DNA of 64,000 nt from Azolla caroliniana (lineage: Eukaryota > Polypodiophyta), in assembly GCA_043228905.1 (NCBI GenBank), contig JBHGNT010000020.1:4898001-4962000 (forward strand), written 5' to 3'. Below the pieces are notes generated by a model, which had not been told where the DNA came from, ran no database searches, and saw nothing but the letters and a program-made list of their open reading frames with translations. Made by a program: the position numbers and the translations under genes. Shown here in pieces: positions 1 to 9,962 of the stretch. Every line of letters begins with the position of its first letter. The first letter of the stretch is position 1.

Positions 1-16
1 CAACTCGGTCACTCAC

Positions 17-960
17 ATGATGAATGGTATGCATAAAGTTCTCCGAGATTTTATTCCTCACATAACCATGCCTTTCTTGGATGATATACCCATTAAAGGA
101 TGCGAGGAAAGAATGAAGAATGAAGAATTGGATAGTGGTAGATGTCGGAAGTTCTTCTGGGATCACGTAGAAGATTGTGATAAAGTGCTTTCAAGACTAG
201 AGGAGGTACACCTAACACTTTTGGCTCGAAAATCAATATTTGGGGTTCAAGAAGTACTAGTGGTAGGACATATGTGTGGGCCATACGGAAGGAAGCCAGC
301 ACCAGCGAAGATCAATGCAATACAGAATACGAAAGAGGAATGCAACTCTGTATTTGAAGTTCGGAGGTTCTTGGGTGCATGTTGTGTCTTCTATTGTAGG
401 TGGATTCCACATTATGCCCACATATCAGATCCATTGTATCGACTATTAAGAAAAGGGGAAGCATTCAAATGGACAGAAGAACACTCAAATGCAATTAGAA
501 GACTGAAGGAGAATTTGGCACAAGCTCCTACTTTGAAACAACCTGACTACACCCGACTGATAATCCTCACAGTTGATTAAAGTCCGATTGGAATCGGGTG
601 GGTGATAAGCCAACAAGATAAGGAAGGAGAAAGACATCCGATTCGATTTGGTGCGAAGGTACTTAGTGGACGTCAGGGAAATTACGCGCAAGTGAAGAGA
701 GAGCTTTGGGGGATAGTCATTGCTATCAAGACGGATAGGGACTATCTGGTTGGTGCTGAGGTGATTGTGGAGACAGATTGCTTGCTAGTTCTTGGGATTA
801 TTGCAAATTGTAATATTCCAGACCAAGCAATGCTTAGGTGATGTGTCTACATCAAAACCATCAACCCAGATGTTCGACATATATATGGTGAGAAGAATCC
901 AATGGCTATAATGTTATCCAGAGCGAAATATTGAAAAGAGGAAGTAGCAGAATCAGATAG
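17..960 (+). pseudogene. Gy-F reverse transcriptase C-terminus and RNase H (broken)
   Basis: Frame 17-580 reads into the RT catalytic region: FLDDIPIKG near residues 20-28 carries the x-x-D-D box, which follows the usual 'VNGMHKVLRDF'-like stretch. After that come the thumb (FLGACCVFYCRWIPHYAHI) and the start of RNase H. A TAA at 578-580 breaks the frame. The frame 602-841 then continues RNase H, with GRQGNYAQVKRELWGI, the region normally containing the catalytic Glu. The tail to about 960 keeps gypsy-like residues between stops. Fragmentary and non-functional. Confidence 0.75.
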
Positions 961-2170
961 CCATGAAGAAGAATAAGCTTTAGTCATAAATGCAATTAGA
1001 GGGGGTGAGCAACATGAAGAATATGAGTTTAAAGAAGAAAAGTATAACGAAGAGTTTAAGGAAATCGAGAAGTATCTACAAGCACCATGGAAGGAAGGAA
1101 CTTGGAGTCGGAGAAACTTCTCAAATTTCCGAAAGAAGGCACACCGATTTTTTTTGCATCAAGGTTACTTTTGGAAGCACCCAGAGTATAAAATGGGAAA
1201 TCCACATCAGGTTATCTGTGACCAAGTGTAGCGGGAGCAAATATTAAAGGAATTACATGACAGGGAGTGGGCTGGACACCGTGGAGTCTAGGCAACATTC
1301 AGTAAAATAAAGGAAAGATATTGGTCGCCAAGATTCTACAACGAAATCATGAGGTATGTTGAGACATGCCCAACCTGTCAAATCTACTCCAACATTAAGC
1401 ATAGAGATGAGTTGCACCCGACCTATTCACCGACTATACATTACAAGTTGAAAGACCTTACAAATCAAGTTGAAGGAAGAGCACTAAGATCGAAGACCAC
1501 ATCGGTAGTATTTCAATTCATATTGGAGGATATAGTATGTAGATATGGGTGTATAGGAAAGATAGTGGTTGATAGAGGCGAGCTCAATTCTGATGAAGCA
1601 AGACAGTGCTTTGATAGAATTAGAATTCGGTTATCATTGACGATGGCATATAATCTTGAGGCAAATGGAAAGATAGAAAGAGATCATAGCCAGATAGTTA
1701 AAGCACTTGCAAAGGCATGTAAAGGTAAAGTAGGTAATTGGCCGAAGGTCTTGCCATATGCATTGTGGGCGGATAGGACCACACAGAGTTCGGTGATAGG
1801 ATATACGCTGATAGAGCTCATGATAGGACAAAGGCCGATGATGCCGATTGAAGAGAAGATTGGTACATGGGCAATGTTATCATGGGAGTTAGAGATGAGT
1901 AGAGAAAACTTGCTAGTTGTTCGTATCCGACAACCACAATGTCAAGCAGAAGATGTAGAAAAGGCTACTGAGAAATTGAAGGAAGCTCGGATAAAGAACA
2001 AAGCAAGATTTGACAAAGTAAACAGATTAAGACCACGAAAGATTCAAGAAGGAGATTGGGTGTTGGTACTGGATAGTAGCCTTGAGAACCAGTACAGTAC
2101 AATGAGGAAGTTCACAAAACGGTGGTTTGGGCCTTATGAAGTACAGAAGGTGACTAAGAAGGCTACCTAC

Positions 2171-2865
2171 TGTCCGGAACTCAACGCTCCTTATGTCCAA
2201 CGCTCGGCCACAACCGAGCTTCTTTTCATACGCAGAAAACGGGAAACAAATGCACGACACAAAGGAGAGAAAATACACAGGAGGTTTACGTGGAAAACCC
2301 CAAACTAGGGGAAAAACCACGGCAGCCCACAGGTTGCAAACTGTCACTATGTAAGAATGTACAAACAGCGAGTTCACGGAGGCAACGACCTCGTGCTCAC
2401 GATCTTCGCCACAGGCGGCGGTTACCATAGAGGCAACGACCTCGTTCTCTCTCTCTCTCTCTGTACAGTTACGCACATTGATCTCGTGCAAAACAGAAAA
2501 TAACAACAACAACAAAAAAGAATTGCCCTAAGTCATATTTATACTAATATGACTTTTCGGCTATTTACAAATATAGCCTCGATGAACTCTCAGAAAACAT
2601 ATTTACGAATATGTCTCTTCATCCGGTTCATACAGGGTCTGCACCATTCGGCTCTCCGTAGCCGGGTACTCCTCATTCGGTCTTCACCGGGTCTGTATCA
2701 TCCGGCTCCGGAGAGTCGGGTCCTCCTCATCCGGTCTTCACCGGGTCTGTATCATCCGGCTCTCCGTAGCCGGGTCCTCCTCATCCGGTTTCGGCACTGT
2801 TCATCGGCACTGTTCATCGGCACTGTTCTTCTCCCTTCCCATCCGGAGGGACCTGTCTCCCAACA
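2171..2865 (-). repeat. LTR of Co-C1 (695 bp)
   Basis: It starts tgtccggaac and ends ctcccaaca on the plus strand, i.e. TG...CA in element orientation. It aligns along its length with the LTRs of Co-C2 (32210-32909 and 52501-53181), including the GC-rich 'ccggctct' repeats and a CT microsatellite at 2447-2462. The inverted TATA-like 'catatttatac' near 2538-2548 matches the promoter motif of the related Co-K LTR. Confidence 0.85.
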
Positions 2866-3327
2866 AACTCCCCCTTCACTCCGGCATGGGGTGTCTTACC
2901 AATCCGATCCTCTTCCAGCATGCGTCCAGCTTGTCGGGTGTCAGCGCTTTGGTTAGCATATCTGACCCGTTCTCGGCCGTGTTGATCTTCGTCAGTGCGA
3001 ACTCCTGGTCATCTACTCTTTCCCGGATCCAGTGATACCTCCGCTAGATATGCTTCATCCGGGAATGGTAGGCCGCATTCTTAGCAAGGTGGATGGCACA
3101 TTGACTGTCGCAATAGAGTCGGTATTCCTCTTGCCGTATACCGAGCTCTCCGATGAAGTCCTTCATCCATAAAATTTCCTTGCCGGCTTCCACAGCTGCC
3201 ATGTACTCCGCCTCCATGGTTGACAATGCAACTGTCTTCTGCAGCCTCGACTGCCACAAAACAGCTCCCCCTGCATATGTCATTACATACCCGGATATAG
3301 ACCGGCTGGTATCCACATCAACCGACA
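2866..3327 (-). pseudogene. Co-C1 pol fragment: RNase H
   Basis: The minus strand reads copia RNase H: DTSRSISGYVMTYAGGA, STMEAEYMAAVEAGKE, YCDSQCAIHLAKNAAYHS, then the C-terminal KVLTPDKL-type tail near 2920. It is close to the same region of Co-K (8890-9350) and Co-C2 (32923-33400). All other pol domains and gag have been deleted. Confidence 0.85.
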
Positions 3328-3573
3328 TGTTCATCAGCACTGTTCTTCTCCCTTCCCATCCGGAGGGACCTGTCTCCCAACACCTACTACCTGAACGAGT
3401 TGGATGGGACTCAGATCTAGACACCAATTGCGGGAAAAAGAATAAAGATTTTTAAAAGAAGAGAATACACCGAACCTAATTTCATAGAAAATGAGGATGA
3501 AGAATTTTTCGAAGAGGATCAAATTGAAGTGGTGTGAACTCGCCCACAAGTCTGCAAGTTCAGAGGGGGTGGG

Positions 3574-4270
3574 TGTCGTGAAGTTATTGCTTCATGATGT
3601 CAAAAATCTATAGAAAGAAATTTCCTATATAGATCTTGTGATGAGGAGCATGTGCAAATTTTCAGTTCATGAATTGGAGTTTCAGAGCCCAAGATACAAG
3701 CTTCGGAAGGATTAATCTTACTCGGGACACAAATGTAATTATGTCAAAAGGGGGAGTCAAAATTAAATGAGGGTTATTTCTATAATTTCTCAAACGCACA
3801 ACTACAAAATCGAATTTGTAGAATCAATAAATAAAATAATAGTAAAAAAAAAAAAAAAATACCAACCACCTCAATAGGGTGGTAGGGTGGTTGACCACCC
3901 TATATAAGCCACACCCATTGTGGCTAAAGGGGGAAGAAGGGGAAGAAGGGGAAGAAGAGGAAGGAAAGGCGAGTGAAGAAGCTCACGTGGGTGTGGGATG
4001 CAAAGCCTGCATAAATCAAGACAAGAGTTGAAGAAAAGAAAGGAAATACAAAAAAATGAAGAAGTTGAAGTGGTGTATTTTAGACACCTCTTTGTAAACA
4101 AAAGGTTGTGAGTTCTAATCCTCTTAGAACAACTTCTTTTGGTAATCAAATTTTGTAATATAAATTTAGTATATATATAATGAAACAGAAAGACAAATAA
4201 ATAGAAACGAAAGAGGTTGAAGTGGTCTATCTTAAACGCTTCTTCCCAAATAGAGTTTGTTAATTCAAAG
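3574..4270 (+). repeat. Putative 3' LTR of Gy-F
   Basis: After the integrase stop there is a G-rich tract (cagagggggtggg, about 3561-3573) followed by tgtcgtgaag at 3574, the normal layout of PPT and LTR start. A TATA-like ctatataagcc lies at about 3899-3909. The sequence ends near 4270, where it runs into Co-B coding similarity. There is no second LTR in the window to align, so the exact end is unknown. Confidence 0.45.
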
Positions 4271-4644
4271 CTTACACTACGCAAAAGGATCAGAAGGATC
4301 CAAAACCAGTAAGACCAGAAAAGGGAGAACATTTGTGATGAAGCACAAGACGAACTCAATGAAGAAGACCACTTCCGAATCTCAGGTAGTATGGTACGTT
4401 GACTCTGGAGCATCAAACCACATGACAAGCCATGAAGAGTGGTTCTCATTTCTAGAAAAGCTAGAGCAACCAGGAGTTGTCGAAACCCGAGACAACACTC
4501 CTAACTCGATCATGCATGTCAGAGATGTTCCCTTGAGTCATGTTGGACAAAAAGGGAAGCTTATAAATGTGCTTCATGTCCCGAGAATCACAAAAACTTG
4601 GTGTCGGTCGATTAGATCATCGACAATGGGATGCAGGTGCGGTT

Positions 4645-5246
4645 TGTTGGGATTACGGTCCCTTCGGATGGGATGGTCGGATATCGGAGATGAATGCCGA
4701 CAAGCCCGGTTTCGGTTTCGGAACCGGATGATGAAGACCCCGGTTTTGGAGCCGGATGACGAATGTACCCGGAGAGAGATCCGGATGCGGGGACATATCT
4801 GTGAATATGTTTGCCAAGGGCCCTTGAGGCTATAGTTGTAAATAGCCCCAAAGTCATATGTGTATAAATATGACTTAGGGCAAACAGTTTTAATGTTGCT
4901 TATCATTTTTCTGTTTTTCCACTCAAGAGGAGTGAAGTGAGAGCAGCCGTGAGAGAGATAGAGCGTGAGAGAGGAAGAGGTCGACGCCTCTGTGTATTTC
5001 CGCCGCCTGTGGCGAGGACAGCGAGCTCAAGGTCGTCGCCTTGCAGCTCGCCATTGTATACTTCTCTGTGCATAGTTTTGGTTCGGAGTCTTGTACTCCC
5101 GTGGTTTTTCTCGTACAGGGTTTTCCACGTTAAATCGTGTGTCCTCTCTATTTTTTCGCATTTCCTATTTTCTGCAACAACGATTCGTGTGTTTCCTTGG
5201 TTGTGGCCGAGAGGTGAAGTTCAGAAAGTGTGGATCATTTCCATCA
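4645..5246 (+). repeat. 5' LTR of Co-K (602 bp)
   Basis: TG...CA termini (tgttgggatt...tttccatca). Nearly identical to 9361-9962; visible differences are c/t near 4665, a/g near 5010 and t/c near 5108. It contains a consensus TATA box. Confidence 0.95.
4863..4870 (+). promoter_or_regulatory. TATA box in the Co-K LTR
   Basis: TATAAATA in the context gtgtataaatatgac, about 220 bp into the LTR, the expected place for the retroelement RNA polymerase II promoter at the U3/R junction. The same motif occurs in the 3' LTR near 9579 and inverted in the Co-C LTRs. Confidence 0.6.
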
Positions 5247-5249
5247 ATT

Positions 5250-5261
5250 TGGTATCAGAGC
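5250..5261 (+). other. Primer-binding site of Co-K
   Basis: TGGTATCAGAGC, the complement of the 3' end of plant initiator-Met tRNA, starts three bases after the 5' LTR. This is the usual minus-strand primer site of plant copia elements. Confidence 0.9.
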
Positions 5262-5276
5262 GGGCTGCTGCAGAAA

Positions 5277-8200
5277 ATGGAAGGCGGCGGCAACGGGCAG
5301 CCGGGGATGATGGTGCTGAATGCGCAGAATTACGCCGACTGGAAGATCAAGATGGAGGATCTTCTGATTGTTCGGGACCTGTACGAACCGATTGACAGGT
5401 CGGAAATACCGAAGGGAGTACTTGAGTCGGAATGGAGGCTTCTGAACCGGAAAGCCGTTGCAACCATTCGGCAATACGTAGACGTGAGCGTTCTACAACA
5501 TGTGGCGAACGACATCAACGCATATGAGATGTGGCGGAAGCTGTCGGGCCTCTACGAGAGGAAGAATGCGTTGAACCGGACCTCCCTGATGAGGAAGATA
5601 GTGAACCTCAAGTACCGGGACGGCGAGAGTATGGTGGAACACGTAAGCACGTTCATGGGATTCGTGAACCAGCTTGCGGCGATCAAGTTCCCGCTGGAGG
5701 ATGCAATGCAAGCCATCATTCTGATGTGTACATTGCCGGAAAGCTGGGAGAACTTGGTGGTGACTCTCAGCACCTCCTGCACGGAAGATAACTTGTCCCT
5801 ACAAACGGTAAAGACAAGTATTTTGAACGAAGAAGCGCGTCAGAGAGATAAAGAACCGGCCTCCGACTCGAAGGCGCTGCGTACCGAATCGGAACGGGGA
5901 AGACAATGGAACCGGAGTCCGCAAAGACGGGAGAAGTCGGGGACCCGGTCGCAGTCAAGAGGAAGACCCACATGCTTCCACTGTGGGAAGCCGGGGCACT
6001 TCCGGAAGAATTGTCGGCATTACCGAAAGGACAACGGAGCCGACGACACCGATTTGAAGAAATCACCGGAGAGAAACGGTGCATACCGGGGAGCCACGGA
6101 CCGGAGAGGTCCGGATCGGCGAGGGCAGGACAGGAAAGGAACGACGGCACTCGCGGCAAGTGAGGAAGAAATCATGCTCATCACCGAAGAAGGTGAACTA
6201 AACATTGCCGGCGATGAGACGACCTGGGTGGTCGATTCCGGAGCGTCGTTCCACCTGACCCCGGAAAGAAGATACTTCTCATCCTACACAGCCGGTGAAC
6301 ATGGCTGTGTTCGGATGGGAAATGAAGGTACGTGCCGGATTGCCGGCATAGGAGACGTGTGGTTGACAACCTCGACCGGATGCAAAATGCTGCTGAAGGA
6401 TGTCCGACACGTTCCGGAGGTTCGACTGAACCTGATTTCGGCCGGGAGGCTAGACGATGAAGGCTACACAGGTAGCATCCGGAACGGCGTAATGAAGTTC
6501 AGCAAGGGGAGCCTGATAGTGGCTTGGGCCCGGAAAGACAACACACTGTATCTGATGAATGCCCGGTTATGTCCGGAAGAGCTGAATGTGGCAGCCGACA
6601 CTGCCGGTGAGCTGTGGCACAAAAGACTGTGCCACATGAGTGAGAAGGGGATGAAGAGGCTTGCAGAAGACAACCTTATTCCAGTGAAGCATGTGCACCT
6701 GGAGAAGTGCACCGATTGCCTGGCCGGTAAGCAGAACCGAACCTCCTTCCATTCAAGGCCACCGACGAGACGTAGCGCACCATTGGAGTTGGTGCACACT
6801 GATGTGTGTCAGGTAGAAACGAAGTCACATGGCGGAGCCCAGTACTTCGTAACATTCATTGATGATCACAGCCGGAAGCTATGGACGGCACCGTTGAAGA
6901 CAAAGGACCAAGTGTTGTGCGTCTTCAAAGAACTCCACGCGAGAGTGGAAAGGGAATCCGGCAAGAAGCTGAAAGCGATACGAGCGGATAACGGAGGGGA
7001 ATACCGGGGGCAGTTCGCGGAGTACTGTCGCTCGAAGGGAATCCGGCTCGAGTTTACTGTGCCGAAGACGCCGGAACTGAACGGGCTGGCCGAGAGGATG
7101 AACCGGACCATAATGGAGAGGGTCCGGAGTATGCTGGCGCATGCGGAATTACCCAAGGGGTTTTGGGCTGAGGCGATGTCGACGGCGACATACGTGATAA
7201 ACAGATCACCCTCAGTACCTTTGGACGGAGACACGCCGCAGAGAGTGTGGACCGGTAGGGAAGTATCCTACCGGCATTTGAAGGTGTTCGGGTGTCTCGC
7301 ATACGTGCATGTGGCAAAGGACCGGAGAGGAAAGCTAGATCCAAAGACCCGGCCATGCATATTCCTCGGTTACGGCGATGACGAGTTCGGCTACCGAGTA
7401 TGGGACCCGGTCGACAAGAAGATATTCCGGAGTCGTGATATCATCTTCATGGAGAACAAGACACTCGCCGACTGGGAGTCGGAGAAGAAGATGAAGAGCT
7501 CCAAGTCGACCGGTGAGGATCAACTCTACAAGGAGCAGTCCCGACCGGCAAGGGACCGGTTAGCACTCGAGGATCCGGCCGAAGACGGTGAAGAATCAGA
7601 ACCGGCCGAAGAAGATGAAAATGATACCGAAACCGGCCCCGATCCCGAAATGGATTCGGATGAAGAAGAATCGGAAGAACCGGTTACCGAAGCTCCGGAA
7701 CGGAGATATCCTCTAAGAGAGAGAAGGCCCCCCCGGAGATTTCCGGAACCAGAGCACGTGCTGCTAACCGACGAGGGGGAGCCGGAGAGTGTTGAAGAAG
7801 CAAAGCATGACACCCAGAGCCGCAGGTGGTTGAGTGCCATGCAGGACGAGATAGATTCCCTGCATGAGAACCACACATATGAACTTGTGGAGTTGCCGAA
7901 AGGAAAGCGGGCACTTCGAAACAAGTGGGTGTTCAAGCTGAAACCGGGAGATGCCGGAAACCCCCCGAGATACAAAGTCAGGATCGTGGTGAAGGGGTTT
8001 CAGCAGAAGAAGGGCGTCGACTTCGACGAGATATTTGCCCCGGTAGTGAAGATGACCTCCATCCGGACGGTGCTGAGCATAGCGGCAAGCATGGACCTCG
8101 AGGTAGAACAGATGGACGTGAAGACGGCATTCCTTCACGGTGACCTCGAAGAAGAGATCTACATGCAGCAACCGGAAGGATTCGAGAAGAAAGGGAAGGA

Positions 8201-9350
8201 GCACCTGGTATGCCGGTTGAAGAAGAGCCTTTACGGATTGAAGCAGGCTCCCCGGCAATGGTACCGGAAGTTCGACTCCTTCATGACCGACGAAGGGTAC
8301 CTCAAAACGCAGTCCGACCACTGCGTGTTTGTGAAGAAGTTCGAAGGAGGAGACTTTCTAATACTCCTCCTGTATGTGGACGACATGTTGATCGTCGGAC
8401 GGGACCAGGTCAAGATACGGATGCTGAAGAAGGCTCTTCACCGAACCTTCTCAATGAAGGACTTGGGTCCGGCGAGACAAATACTAGGGATGCACATCAT
8501 CCGGGACCGGAGCAAGAAGCAGTTGTGGCTGTCACAGGAGAAGTACGTGACAAAGGTGCTTAAACGGTTCAACATGTCGGAAGCAAGACCGGTCGGATCG
8601 ACCCTCCCGGCAAACTGCAAGCTGTCCAGCAAGCAAAGCCCCAAGACAAAGGCTGAGAAGGAGGACATGATGAAAGTGCCATATGCCTCTGCCGTCGGAA
8701 GCTTGATGTACGCAATGGTGTGTACAAGACCGGACATTGGATACGCAGTCGGAGTGGTGAGCCGGTACATGAGCAATCCCGGCAAAGAGCATTGGAACGC
8801 TGCCAAGTGGATACTCCGATACCTGAAGGGCACGGCAAACGTGTGCCTCCGATTCGGCTCCGGTAAGCCCGAACTCGATGGCTTCACCGATTCGGATATG
8901 TCGGCTGATGCAGATACCAGCCGGTCCACATCAGGGTATGTGATGACGTATGCAGGGGGAGCTGTTTCATGGCAGTCGAGGCTGCAGAAGACGGTTGCGT
9001 TGTCAACCACGGAGGCGGAGTACATGGCGGTTGTTGAAGCCGGCAAGGAAATAATATGGATGAAGGACTTCACTAGAGAGCTCGGTATCCGGCAGGAGGA
9101 GTACCGACTCTACTGCGACAGTCAGAGTGCAATCCACCTTGCAAAGAACGCGGCCTATCACTCCCGGACGAAGCACATCCAGCGAAGATATCATTGGATC
9201 CGGGAAAGGATAGAAGACAAGGAGTTCGTGCTGACGAAGGTCCACACGGACGAGAACGGGTCGGATATGCTGACCAAGGTACTCACACCCGACAAGCTGG
9301 AAGCATGCCGGAAGAGGATCGGATTGGAGAGACATCCCATGCCGAAGTGA
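5277..9350 (+). CDS. gag-pol: Co-K gag-pol polyprotein (1357 aa, intact)
   Basis: Start chosen at the ATG at 5277 (MEGGGNGQPGMMVL), 15 bp after the PBS; the frame is open further upstream but that part lies in the LTR. Gag (UBN2-type) covers about residues 1-230, with a CCHC zinc knuckle CFHCGKPGHFRKNC at 233-246. Protease D-S-G-A is at 320-323. Integrase has its HHCC region from His448 (LWHKRLCH ... CTDCLAGK) and a DDE core with HTDVCQ, ADNGGEY and LNGLAERMNR. RT carries YVDDM at about 1033-1037, and RNase H has STTEAEYMA and YCDSQSAIH. The order integrase, RT, RNase H is diagnostic for Ty1/copia. Every key residue I looked for is present, and the ORF ends 10 bp before the 3' LTR. Probably competent for transposition if transcribed. 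Confidence 0.95.
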   Translation: MEGGGNGQPGMMVLNAQNYADWKIKMEDLLIVRDLYEPIDRSEIPKGVLESEWRLLNRKAVATIRQYVDVSVLQHVANDINAYEMWRKLSGLYERKNALNRTSLMRKIVNLKYRDGESMVEHVSTFMGFVNQLAAIKFPLEDAMQAIILMCTLPESWENLVVTLSTSCTEDNLSLQTVKTSILNEEARQRDKEPASDSKALRTESERGRQWNRSPQRREKSGTRSQSRGRPTCFHCGKPGHFRKNCRHYRKDNGADDTDLKKSPERNGAYRGATDRRGPDRRGQDRKGTTALAASEEEIMLITEEGELNIAGDETTWVVDSGASFHLTPERRYFSSYTAGEHGCVRMGNEGTCRIAGIGDVWLTTSTGCKMLLKDVRHVPEVRLNLISAGRLDDEGYTGSIRNGVMKFSKGSLIVAWARKDNTLYLMNARLCPEELNVAADTAGELWHKRLCHMSEKGMKRLAEDNLIPVKHVHLEKCTDCLAGKQNRTSFHSRPPTRRSAPLELVHTDVCQVETKSHGGAQYFVTFIDDHSRKLWTAPLKTKDQVLCVFKELHARVERESGKKLKAIRADNGGEYRGQFAEYCRSKGIRLEFTVPKTPELNGLAERMNRTIMERVRSMLAHAELPKGFWAEAMSTATYVINRSPSVPLDGDTPQRVWTGREVSYRHLKVFGCLAYVHVAKDRRGKLDPKTRPCIFLGYGDDEFGYRVWDPVDKKIFRSRDIIFMENKTLADWESEKKMKSSKSTGEDQLYKEQSRPARDRLALEDPAEDGEESEPAEEDENDTETGPDPEMDSDEEESEEPVTEAPERRYPLRERRPPRRFPEPEHVLLTDEGEPESVEEAKHDTQSRRWLSAMQDEIDSLHENHTYELVELPKGKRALRNKWVFKLKPGDAGNPPRYKVRIVVKGFQQKKGVDFDEIFAPVVKMTSIRTVLSIAASMDLEVEQMDVKTAFLHGDLEEEIYMQQPEGFEKKGKEHLVCRLKKSLYGLKQAPRQWYRKFDSFMTDEGYLKTQSDHCVFVKKFEGGDFLILLLYVDDMLIVGRDQVKIRMLKKALHRTFSMKDLGPARQILGMHIIRDRSKKQLWLSQEKYVTKVLKRFNMSEARPVGSTLPANCKLSSKQSPKTKAEKEDMMKVPYASAVGSLMYAMVCTRPDIGYAVGVVSRYMSNPGKEHWNAAKWILRYLKGTANVCLRFGSGKPELDGFTDSDMSADADTSRSTSGYVMTYAGGAVSWQSRLQKTVALSTTEAEYMAVVEAGKEIIWMKDFTRELGIRQEEYRLYCDSQSAIHLAKNAAYHSRTKHIQRRYHWIRERIEDKEFVLTKVHTDENGSDMLTKVLTPDKLEACRKRIGLERHPMPK

Positions 9351-9358
9351 AGGGGGAG
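9350..9358 (+). other. Polypurine tract of Co-K
   Basis: aagggggag overlapping the stop codon, two bases before the 3' LTR at 9361. This is the plus-strand priming site for reverse transcription. Confidence 0.8.
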
Positions 9359-9360
9359 TT

Positions 9361-9962
9361 TGTTGGGATTACGGTCCCTTTGGATGGGATGGTCGGATAT
9401 CGGAGATGAATGCCGACAAGCCCGGTTTCGGTTTCGGAACCGGATGATGAAGACCCCGGTTTTGGAGCCGGATGACGAATGTACCCGGAGAGAGATCCGG
9501 ATGCGGGGACATATCTGTGAATATGTTTGCCAAGGGCCCTTGAGGCTATAGTTGTAAATAGCCCCAAAGTCATATGTGTATAAATATGACTTAGGGCAAA
9601 CAGTTTTAATGTTGCTTATCATTTTTCTGTTTTTCCACTCAAGAGGAGTGAAGTGAGAGCAGCCGTGAGAGAGATAGAGCGTGAGAGAGGAAGAGGTCGA
9701 CGCCTCTGTGTATTTCCGCCGCCTGTGGCGAGGACAGCGGGCTCAAGGTCGTCGCCTTGCAGCTCGCCATTGTATACTTCTCTGTGCATAGTTTTGGTTC
9801 GGAGTCTTGTACTCCCGTGGTTTTTCCCGTACAGGGTTTTCCACGTTAAATCGTGTGTCCTCTCTATTTTTTCGCATTTCCTATTTTCTGCAACAACGAT
9901 TCGTGTGTTTCCTTGGTTGTGGCCGAGAGGTGAAGTTCAGAAAGTGTGGATCATTTCCATCA
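9361..9962 (+). repeat. 3' LTR of Co-K (602 bp)
   Basis: Direct repeat of 4645-5246 with about three visible differences, followed by the TSD cggtt at 9963-9967. Confidence 0.95.

Larger units (their letters stand above)
2171..3382 (-). mobile_element. Co-C1: internally deleted Ty1/copia, inserted in Gy-F
   Basis: The target-site duplication cctac is perfect (2166-2170 and 3383-3387). In minus orientation the element has a complete 3' LTR (2171-2865), the reverse-complement polypurine tract aactccccctt, and the RNase H end of pol (2866-3327). It then jumps at about 3328-3330 directly into the last ~53 bp of the 5' LTR (to 3382). The two outer termini are the same LTR end (ctcccaaca). Most of the internal region and most of one LTR are therefore gone, but both insertion boundaries survive. 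It is the same family as Co-C2. Confidence 0.88.
1249..3538 (+). pseudogene. Gy-F integrase, split by Co-C1
   Basis: A zinc-binding HHCC region is readable across a stop: ELHDREWAGH about 1249-1280, then YVETCPTCQIY about 1355-1385. The catalytic core is damaged. The stretch carrying the first Asp is missing between IHYKL and KDLTNQVEG (near 1450), while VVDRGELNSD and ANGKIERDH keep the second Asp and the Glu. The C-terminal domain (KARFDKVNRLRPRKIQEGDWVL, then WFGPYEVQKV) reaches 2170. Co-C1 interrupts it there. Reading resumes at 3388 with a tail containing LNELDGTQ and IAGKRIKIF and ends at the stop at 3538. Residues read past 2170 in the same frame are LTR sequence, not integrase. Confidence 0.75.
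1..4270 (+). mobile_element. Gy-F: decayed Ty3/gypsy element, 5' part outside the window
   Basis: The window opens inside the reverse transcriptase of a Ty3/gypsy element. Order of parts: RT C-terminal half and RNase H (17-960), integrase (1249-2170 and 3388-3538), a polypurine-like tract (about 3561-3573) and a putative 3' LTR from 3574. The order RT, RNase H, integrase is the gypsy order. A smaller copia (Co-C1) interrupts it at 2171-3382 with the duplicated target cctac, and the integrase C-terminal reading resumes right after it. Many stops and frame breaks show that it is old. Its 5' LTR and gag are not in view. Confidence 0.85.
4645..9962 (+). mobile_element. Co-K: complete, probably young Ty1/copia retrotransposon
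   Basis: Two 602-bp LTRs (4645-5246 and 9361-9962) differ by only about three substitutions by eye. A tRNA-iMet-type PBS follows the 5' LTR and a purine tract (aagggggag) precedes the 3' LTR. The perfect TSD cggtt lies at 4640-4644 and 9963-9967. One uninterrupted gag-pol ORF lies between the LTRs. The insertion sits inside the integrase-proximal part of Co-B, whose reading is continuous across one copy of the TSD. It is the only element in the window with every part needed for autonomy. Confidence 0.95.

Noticed and set aside
1349-2308. Single 319-codon ORF as one integrase protein
   Set aside because: The last ~45 codons (from 2171) are LTR sequence of Co-C1 read by chance; the real integrase continues at 3388.
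4257-4835. 192-codon ORF as a gene
   Set aside because: A chimera of Co-B protease and Co-K LTR sequence, created by the insertion at 4645.
5091-5276. Upstream extension of Co-K gag-pol
   Set aside because: It lies in the LTR and PBS; the ATG at 5277 gives the proper gag start and is downstream of the primer site.
8000-9300. Long antisense ORFs across Co-K pol
   Set aside because: Shadow frames of a GC-rich coding region with no motifs of their own.
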